NCBI GenBank assembly: GCA_002360635.1 | Contig: DEQW01000001.1 | Coordinates: forward strand, 351,689 to 415,688 | DNA from: Flavobacteriaceae bacterium UBA3356 | GTDB lineage: Bacteria; Bacteroidota; Bacteroidia; Flavobacteriales; Flavobacteriaceae | Length of the DNA: 64,000 nucleotides | Reading direction: 5' to 3' | Shown: positions 58,749-64,000 of the stretch, piece after piece | Layout of the letters: each line of letters starts with the position of its first letter | How positions within the stretch are numbered: the first letter of the stretch is position 1 | Notes under the pieces: model-generated | Database searches by the model: none | Told to the model about the DNA's origin: nothing | What the model saw: the letters and a program-made list of their open reading frames with translations, nothing else | Translations under genes and position numbers: made by a program

Positions 58749-60887
58749 ATGCGAATTATGAAAAAGAATTTAAAGGTATTGTTCCTTGCTGTATTTGTTG
58801 CCGTAGCATCATGCAGTTTTACCACAAAAGAGTTTAACGACACCGATAAAGACAAAGTACTTATAGACCTTATAACGTATGTGTTGCAGAAAGGGCATTA
58901 CAGCCCCGCAGATATAAATGATGAATTTTCTGCCGAAGTTTATAAAGACTTTATAACTGGTTTAGACCCCTTAAAAAGATACTTTCTTGCCTCGGACATT
59001 GAAGAATTCAGTAAGTACAAAACTGAAATAGATGACCAAATTAAAAGCAAGGATCTTACTTTTTTTAATTTGGTGTACAACCGTTTGCAAAAACGAATGG
59101 AGGATGTGAAAAAAATCTACCCGGAAGTTCTAAACACTCCTTTCGATTACACAGAAGATGAATCTATAAACGTAGATTACGACGATATGGATTACGTATC
59201 GACAAATAAAGAATTAAAAGAACGTTGGCGCAAACAATTGAAGTTTTCCACTATTTCTTCATATTATGATAATGTAGAACAAAATAAAAATAAACTTAAA
59301 GACGAAGAAGGATATACTTCAAAATCTGAAAAAGAACTAGAGGAAAAAGCCCGTAAAACGTCAAAAACATCTCTCGATGAATATTTTGATTTTACAACCG
59401 ATTTAGAAAGAAAGGACTATTTCGCCATCTTCCTAACTACGATTGTTGAAGAATTTGACCCTCACACCAACTATTTTGCCCCACCAGATAAAGATCGTTT
59501 CGATCTAAGAATGAGTGGCCGTTTAGAAGGAATTGGCGCACGTCTTCAAAAGAAAAACGACTATATAAAAGTTATCGAAGTTATAAGTGGTGGCCCTGTA
59601 TGGAGAGGCGATCATTTAGAAGTAGGCGATCTTATTACAAAAGTCAAACAAGAAGATGAAGACGAAGCAGTAAGCATTGTAGGTATGCGCGTAGACGATG
59701 CCGTTAAGCTTATAAAAGGTCCAAAGGGAACAAAAGTTACCTTAACAGTAAAACGTGTAGATGGCTCTATTGAAGAAGAAACCATAACGCGCGATGTAGT
59801 AGAATTAGAAGAAACGTACGCTAAATCTTCTGTTATTGAGAAAGAAAATAATACGTATGGTTTGATTAACCTTCCACAGTTCTATTTTAACATGGAAGAT
59901 TATAAGGAACGTAACGCAGCTAGTGATGTGAAAAAAGAAATAGAACGCCTTAAGGAAGAAGGCATGGAAGGATTGGTGCTTGACCTTCGTGGAAATGGTG
60001 GCGGTTCTTTGCGTACTGCCGTAGATATTGCCGGCCTTTTTATTGAAGAAGGACCCGTTGTTCAAGTAGCTTCCAACGGTAAAAAAGAAGTATTGGAAGA
60101 CGAAGACGATGCAATTGTTTGGGATGGCCCGTTAGTGATTTTGGTTAATGAGCTTTCAGCCTCGGCTTCCGAAATTTTAGCAGCAGCCATGCAAGATTAT
60201 GAACGTGCTATAATTATAGGCAGCAAACAAACGTATGGAAAAGGTACCGTTCAAAATGTATTGGACTTAAACCAATGGATTAGAAAAAGCGATATGGGCG
60301 ATATGGGCGCCTTAAAAATTACCACCCAAAAATTCTATAGAGTAAATGGTGGTTCAACACAGCTTGAAGGTGTAAAAAGTGATGTCGTAATGCCAGATCA
60401 ATACAGCTATTTTGATGTAGGTGAACGCGATTACGACAATCCATTGCCGTATGATAAGATAGACTCGGCAGATTATAAAAAATGGGATGGTTACATTGAT
60501 TATGAAGAAACCATTAGTAAGAGCAAAGCCCGTATGGAAAAGAATGCACAACTTCAATTAATAGATGAAGATGCAAAATGGATAAAAGCACGTCGCGATG
60601 AGTCTGTGGTGCCACTTAACTTTGACAAATACGTAGCCGATATAGAAAAGCGGAAGGAAGAAACAAAAAAGTTTGAAGAGATTGATAAATACGATAACAA
60701 ATTAAATTATAAATCACTTCCTTACGAAATTGAAATGATGAAGCAAGACACCACACTACGTGAAAAACGTAAAAGATGGCATACAAACCTTGCAAAGGAT
60801 ATTTATGTAGAAGAAGCAATTAATGTCTTGAGAGACTTAAAAATAAACAATATCAAAGCCGGAAAAATGGCAGATATTAAAAATTAA
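58749..60887 (+). CDS. Tail-specific protease Prc-like (S41A), lipoprotein
   Basis: 712 residues. Lipobox VASC (Cys22); N-terminal helical domain (~30-230), PDZ (~250-345; GIGARLQ, GPVWRGDHLEVGD), S41 core with catalytic Ser472 in SASASE and Lys498 in TYGKG, then a C-terminal helical DUF3340-type domain. It trims periplasmic proteins by their C-termini. Start may also be the ATG 3 codons later. The second S41 enzyme in the window is at 51245-52852. Confidence 0.92.
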   Translation: MRIMKKNLKVLFLAVFVAVASCSFTTKEFNDTDKDKVLIDLITYVLQKGHYSPADINDEFSAEVYKDFITGLDPLKRYFLASDIEEFSKYKTEIDDQIKSKDLTFFNLVYNRLQKRMEDVKKIYPEVLNTPFDYTEDESINVDYDDMDYVSTNKELKERWRKQLKFSTISSYYDNVEQNKNKLKDEEGYTSKSEKELEEKARKTSKTSLDEYFDFTTDLERKDYFAIFLTTIVEEFDPHTNYFAPPDKDRFDLRMSGRLEGIGARLQKKNDYIKVIEVISGGPVWRGDHLEVGDLITKVKQEDEDEAVSIVGMRVDDAVKLIKGPKGTKVTLTVKRVDGSIEEETITRDVVELEETYAKSSVIEKENNTYGLINLPQFYFNMEDYKERNAASDVKKEIERLKEEGMEGLVLDLRGNGGGSLRTAVDIAGLFIEEGPVVQVASNGKKEVLEDEDDAIVWDGPLVILVNELSASASEILAAAMQDYERAIIIGSKQTYGKGTVQNVLDLNQWIRKSDMGDMGALKITTQKFYRVNGGSTQLEGVKSDVVMPDQYSYFDVGERDYDNPLPYDKIDSADYKKWDGYIDYEETISKSKARMEKNAQLQLIDEDAKWIKARRDESVVPLNFDKYVADIEKRKEETKKFEEIDKYDNKLNYKSLPYEIEMMKQDTTLREKRKRWHTNLAKDIYVEEAINVLRDLKINNIKAGKMADIKN

Positions 60888-60950
60888 AGTTGCATTTATT
60901 AGCGCTGTAAGTAACATGGAAAGATTGAACCTTTTTGTTACATTTACAAC

Positions 60951-62054
60951 GTGAAAACGTCTACTTCATTAACAAAATTAGCGCTCCAAAAGTTTAAGAA
61001 GAACTTTTGGGGCGTTTTTAGTTTTTCATTTTTAATGATCTGTGTTTTAGTTGCTGTTTTCGCATATGCTTTAGCACCCGACAACTCACAAGATGCCAAC
61101 CAGATGCATCTTTCTATACATTCAAAAGAACCGGGTTTTACAGTAAACGTTCTTACAGTTCCGGCGGAGCTTAAAGAACAAAATCCTATTTCAGTGTTTT
61201 TCTTCGGAAAAAAGAATACCGATAGTGAAATTCCTATTCTAAACCATTCAGTAAAAGACACGACACTGCAAGCAACATTATATGCAGGCGACGGAAGTGC
61301 CGGCCTTCAAAAGGAATATTCTTTAAACTTGTTTCCAGAAGCTGAGACTGTTAATGAAATTCCCAAAAAATATATTACCGAAAAAACGTTTTTATTAGGT
61401 ACAGATAAATATGGGCGCGATTTATTGAGCAGAATGCTAATTGGTATCCGTATATCATTGGGCATCGGTTTTGTTGCAGTTTTTATTTCCTTAATAATAG
61501 GAATTAGTTTAGGCGCAATAGCAGGTTATTTTGGTGGAAAGATCGATGCAGCCATTATGTGGATTATAAATGTAACGTGGTCCATCCCAACATTGCTATT
61601 GGTTATAGCGATTACCTTAGCGCTAGGCAAAGGTTTTTGGCAGGTTTTCATAGCTGTGGGACTTACTATGTGGGTAGAAGTGGCAAGAGTGGTACGAGGA
61701 CAGGTTATGGGCGTTAAACAAATGCAATATGTTACAGCCGCAAGAGCTTTAGGGTTTAAAGATTACAGGATTATTACAAAACATATTTTACCTAATGCAA
61801 TGGCTCCGGTTATTATAATTTCAGCAGCAAATTTTGCAGCAGCTATTTTAATTGAAAGCGGACTAAGTTTTTTAGGGATAGGCGCTCAACCCCCAATGCC
61901 TAGCTGGGGTAGTATTATAAAAGACCATTATGCGTACATTGTTTTAGGAAAGCCTTGGCTGGCTATTATTCCTGGTTTGGCTATTATGAGTTTGGTAACA
62001 GCTTTTATGTTAATAGGCAATGCCCTAAGGGATGCTTTAGACGTTAAATCATAA
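60951..62054 (+). CDS. ABC transporter permease, OppC/DppC type
   Basis: 367 residues, GTG start, with six helices: one N-terminal (~20-42), then a large periplasmic loop (~45-150), then five more. The permease signature with the EAA-type loop ARALGFKDYRIITKHILPNAMAPV is intact. It should be one half of a peptide/oligopeptide importer, but the partner permease, ATPase and binding protein are not adjacent, so the rest of the transporter is elsewhere. Confidence 0.9.
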   Translation: MKTSTSLTKLALQKFKKNFWGVFSFSFLMICVLVAVFAYALAPDNSQDANQMHLSIHSKEPGFTVNVLTVPAELKEQNPISVFFFGKKNTDSEIPILNHSVKDTTLQATLYAGDGSAGLQKEYSLNLFPEAETVNEIPKKYITEKTFLLGTDKYGRDLLSRMLIGIRISLGIGFVAVFISLIIGISLGAIAGYFGGKIDAAIMWIINVTWSIPTLLLVIAITLALGKGFWQVFIAVGLTMWVEVARVVRGQVMGVKQMQYVTAARALGFKDYRIITKHILPNAMAPVIIISAANFAAAILIESGLSFLGIGAQPPMPSWGSIIKDHYAYIVLGKPWLAIIPGLAIMSLVTAFMLIGNALRDALDVKS

Positions 62055-62070
62055 AACAGTTAAATTACAT

Positions 62071-62517
62071 TTATTCAATTCGCGTATAGTTTTCCGAATA
62101 GTATCTGTTACCTTTTTCATCCAGTGCTATCTGGCTAAAAGAGCTTTCGTCTATCACTAAGTTAAAGCGGAATACCTTGGTGGTGTCTATTATTTTCATC
62201 ATCTGGAAAGACCCATATTCAAGGCGTTCTTCCAACACACCGTCTTTCACAACGTAATTGCCATAACCAAACCATTCTACGGAGTCTTTTGGGTTATAGC
62301 GTGTCCACATTACTTTGCTATCGGTATACATTTTAACTTGCCGACTATTTTTAAGATTCTTAATCGTATCGACCACCATATTGTTTTTAAACATATATTG
62401 GTCTGTAAGCTCCCACACCCCTTTAAGGGAATATTTTTCTTGTGAGCTGTTGGTTGAAGCGCCAATTAGCACGGTAGCAAGTACCAAACTGACAATGATA
62501 AAAGTTATTTTTTTCAT
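62071..62517 (-). CDS. Exported protein of unknown function
   Basis: 148 residues with an N-terminal signal (~1-20, cut near GAST). The body is beta-rich with SLKGVWELTDQYMF at the start, a WTRYNPKDSVEWFGYGNYVV segment and SFSQIALDEKGNRYY; probably a lipocalin/META-like small barrel. Convergent with the ABC permease (16 nt apart). A GC-rich structured region lies 90-190 nt upstream. Confidence 0.6.
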   Translation of the reverse strand: MKKITFIIVSLVLATVLIGASTNSSQEKYSLKGVWELTDQYMFKNNMVVDTIKNLKNSRQVKMYTDSKVMWTRYNPKDSVEWFGYGNYVVKDGVLEERLEYGSFQMMKIIDTTKVFRFNLVIDESSFSQIALDEKGNRYYSENYTRIE

Positions 62518-62935
62518 GGGGATAAGGTTTTATACAACAAATTAGTACAGTAAGATACAAAAAATCAGCGTATTAAAAGTTGTGATGTACGCTTTACATT
62601 TTGCTGAAAATAGAAAAGCCACCACAGGTGTGATGACTTTTCGCCCCAAATTTGATCGACCCACCTTAGGTTGGTCAACCTACTTATGTAAAACAAATTT
62701 ACTAAAATTTATAACTTTCGTCCTATAATTGTTGCTTTTTCTGAAAAAAATACGGGTTACTACGTAGGATATAACTCTCTAATAGATAAATTGTTACAGC
62801 TATATATTTTTAATGTATTTGGGTTGGTTGCTCTAAAACCAAAAAGGCTAATTGTTTATAAAACAGTTAAAAAAAAGCAAATTCACTTTTCAGCATTTTT
62901 AAACATAGTATATTTAAAAAAATCTTACTTCACTA
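62518..62935. other. 418-bp intergenic region
   Basis: Between the divergent exported protein and the metallophosphoesterase. Holds a GC-rich structured block at 62613-62682 and otherwise AT-rich DNA. A 63-codon frame at 62791-62982 has no sign of being a gene. Confidence 0.6.
62613..62701 (-). promoter_or_regulatory. Candidate structured leader or small RNA
   Basis: On the minus strand a -7 box TAAATTTG (62701-62694) is followed by a palindromic stem (TAGGTTG/CAACCTA, 62682-62667) and a 14-bp hairpin (62642-62629 with 62626-62613; two G-U pairs, loop CC), then a U-rich stretch. It may be an ~80-nt RNA or the leader of the 62071-62517 gene. Confidence 0.4.
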
Positions 62936-64000
62936 ATGGTATTACGATGGGTTATTTTTATTTCAATTTATATTTTAATTGATATTTATGCTTTTCAAGC
63001 AGTTAGAACACTAACCCGCAACAGTTTTCTATATGGTCTTTGGATCGTCATTTCACTTTTAATTTTGGGTGCTTTAATCTATCAACTTGGTATTTTAGGC
63101 TCTGATAGAACAATAGGCTTGGACCGGATGTATATTTTCGGGTTTTTCTTGGTCGTTTTCGTACCAAAATTATTGCTAGTCCTTATAATGTTTGGAGAGG
63201 ATATCATCCGTTTGTTTGTGGGGCTTTTTGCAAAAGTAGGCGGCGGAAACGAATCCTTCTACCTTCCATCTAGAAGAAAATTTGTTAGCACTTTAGCATT
63301 AGGCATTGCTGCTATTCCATTTGCCTCGTTATTGTACGGAATGTATAAAGGAAAATACAATTATAAAGTTTTAAAATATGCATTGGAGTTTGACGACCTG
63401 CCCGATGCTTTTCACGGCTATACCATCACCCAACTAAGCGATATCCATAGTGGTAGTTTTAATGATGAAAAAAAAGTTGCATATGCGGTTAATTTAGCAA
63501 ATGAACAAGAAAGCGATGTAATCTTGTTTACGGGCGATTTAGTCAATAATGTTTCAGAAGAAATGGATCGATGGAAATCCATTTTTTCTACTTTAAAAGC
63601 AAAAGACGGTGTCTTCTCCGTACTCGGAAATCACGATTATGGCGATTATGTAAACTGGAAAACACAAACCGCTAAAAAAGAAAACCTTTCGCAGTTAAAG
63701 GCCATCCAAAAAGAGATGGGCTGGGATTTGTTGTTGAATGAAAACCGGACACTAACCCGAAATGGCGAACACATAAAATTAATTGGGGTAGAAAACTGGG
63801 GACAAGGGGGTTTTAAAAAAGCAGGTGATTTAAATAAAGCATCCGAAGGTGTATCTAAAGAAGACTTTAAAATATTAATGAGTCACGACCCTTCTCACTG
63901 GAAAGCACAAGTAAAAGAAGATGACAGAAATTACCACCTTACCCTAAGCGGACATACGCACGGTATGCAATTTGGCATCGAAATACCCGGTTGGATTAAA
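62936..64000 (+). CDS. Metallophosphoesterase with N-terminal membrane domain (partial)
   Basis: The ATG at 62936 opens a frame that runs past the window end (355 codons seen). About four membrane helices occupy residues ~1-140, then the calcineurin-type phosphoesterase: SDIHSG (metal Asp/His), FTGDLVNN, GNHDYGDY, SHDP and GHTHGMQFG. The layout is that of the YkuE-like membrane metallophosphoesterases. Metals are coordinated by Asp, His and Asn of these motifs; the substrate (such as UDP-diacylglucosamine or phospholipid) is unknown. The C-terminus is beyond the window. Confidence 0.9.
   Translation, partial: MVLRWVIFISIYILIDIYAFQAVRTLTRNSFLYGLWIVISLLILGALIYQLGILGSDRTIGLDRMYIFGFFLVVFVPKLLLVLIMFGEDIIRLFVGLFAKVGGGNESFYLPSRRKFVSTLALGIAAIPFASLLYGMYKGKYNYKVLKYALEFDDLPDAFHGYTITQLSDIHSGSFNDEKKVAYAVNLANEQESDVILFTGDLVNNVSEEMDRWKSIFSTLKAKDGVFSVLGNHDYGDYVNWKTQTAKKENLSQLKAIQKEMGWDLLLNENRTLTRNGEHIKLIGVENWGQGGFKKAGDLNKASEGVSKEDFKILMSHDPSHWKAQVKEDDRNYHLTLSGHTHGMQFGIEIPGWIK

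Noticed and set aside
62791..62982. 63-codon frame in the gap before the metallophosphoesterase
   Set aside because: It overlaps the true gene start at 62936 and its composition is that of random AT-rich DNA.
1..64000. CRISPR arrays, tRNA or rRNA genes, IS elements or prophage
   Set aside because: No regular direct repeats with spacers, cloverleaf sequences, terminal inverted repeats with transposase or phage genes were seen.

Overview
The window is 64 kb of AT-rich, densely coding bacterial chromosome, almost certainly from a member of the Flavobacteriaceae (Bacteroidota). The evidence is the mutY-ssb-gldE-gldD gliding-motility block, two proteins with type IX secretion (T9SS) C-terminal sorting domains, promoters of the Bacteroidota form (TTTG, about 20 nt, TAnnTTTG), near absence of Shine-Dalgarno sequences, an rplU with the long Lys/Ala-rich extension, and a bacterial geranylgeranylglyceryl phosphate synthase homologue. 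I see no tRNA, rRNA, IS element, prophage, CRISPR array or replication origin.

Layout. 1-3.9 kb: a polyamine operon made of the end of arginine decarboxylase, agmatinase, a deoxyhypusine-synthase-like enzyme and a GNAT-nitrilase fusion. 3.9-10.9 kb: a membrane glycosyltransferase, a beta-propeller lipoprotein, an M28 peptidase, and an aldehyde dehydrogenase/DUF779 pair facing an AraC-type regulator. 10.9-20.4 kb: envelope sugar and redox genes, with two GT2 enzymes, a membrane polyferredoxin with an FAD oxidoreductase, two DUF547 proteins, a GH113-like protein, hemerythrin and a TIGR04283-type GT2. 20.5-30.4 kb: a fatty acid hydroxylase, a GIY-YIG protein, a tight six-gene operon containing a membrane-anchored MutS-like ATPase, a ParDE toxin-antitoxin module with a readable operator/promoter, a cyclase and hemW. 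30.5-38.3 kb: a GluR0-like ligand-gated potassium channel, GGGPS, a phosphopantetheinyl transferase, ahcY, rplU-rpmA and small membrane proteins. 38.4-48.5 kb: gldD, gldE, ssb, mutY, HU, a 30-residue basic protein, RNase E/G, recX and nrdB/nrdA. 48.9-64 kb: lipoproteins, marC, two S41 proteases, a deaminase, HupE, two T9SS paralogues, three tiny acidic lipoproteins, kdtA, an ABC permease and a metallophosphoesterase cut by the window end.

Most of the window is core-type flavobacterial genome rather than an accessory island. The least explained parts are regulatory or very small: a 246-nt leader of the RNase E/G gene with three inverted repeats, a 30-codon basic gene just before it, hairpins that begin 3 nt after the -7 box of both ahcY and rplU, a promoter-embedded operator for parDE, a GC-rich structured element near 62.6 kb, and a dispersed 16-nt repeat (CTTCGACTCCGCTCAG type) that has been built into coding sequence.

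Starts were chosen by homology and overlap logic because ribosome binding sites are uninformative here. All family assignments come from motifs read by eye; no database search was run.
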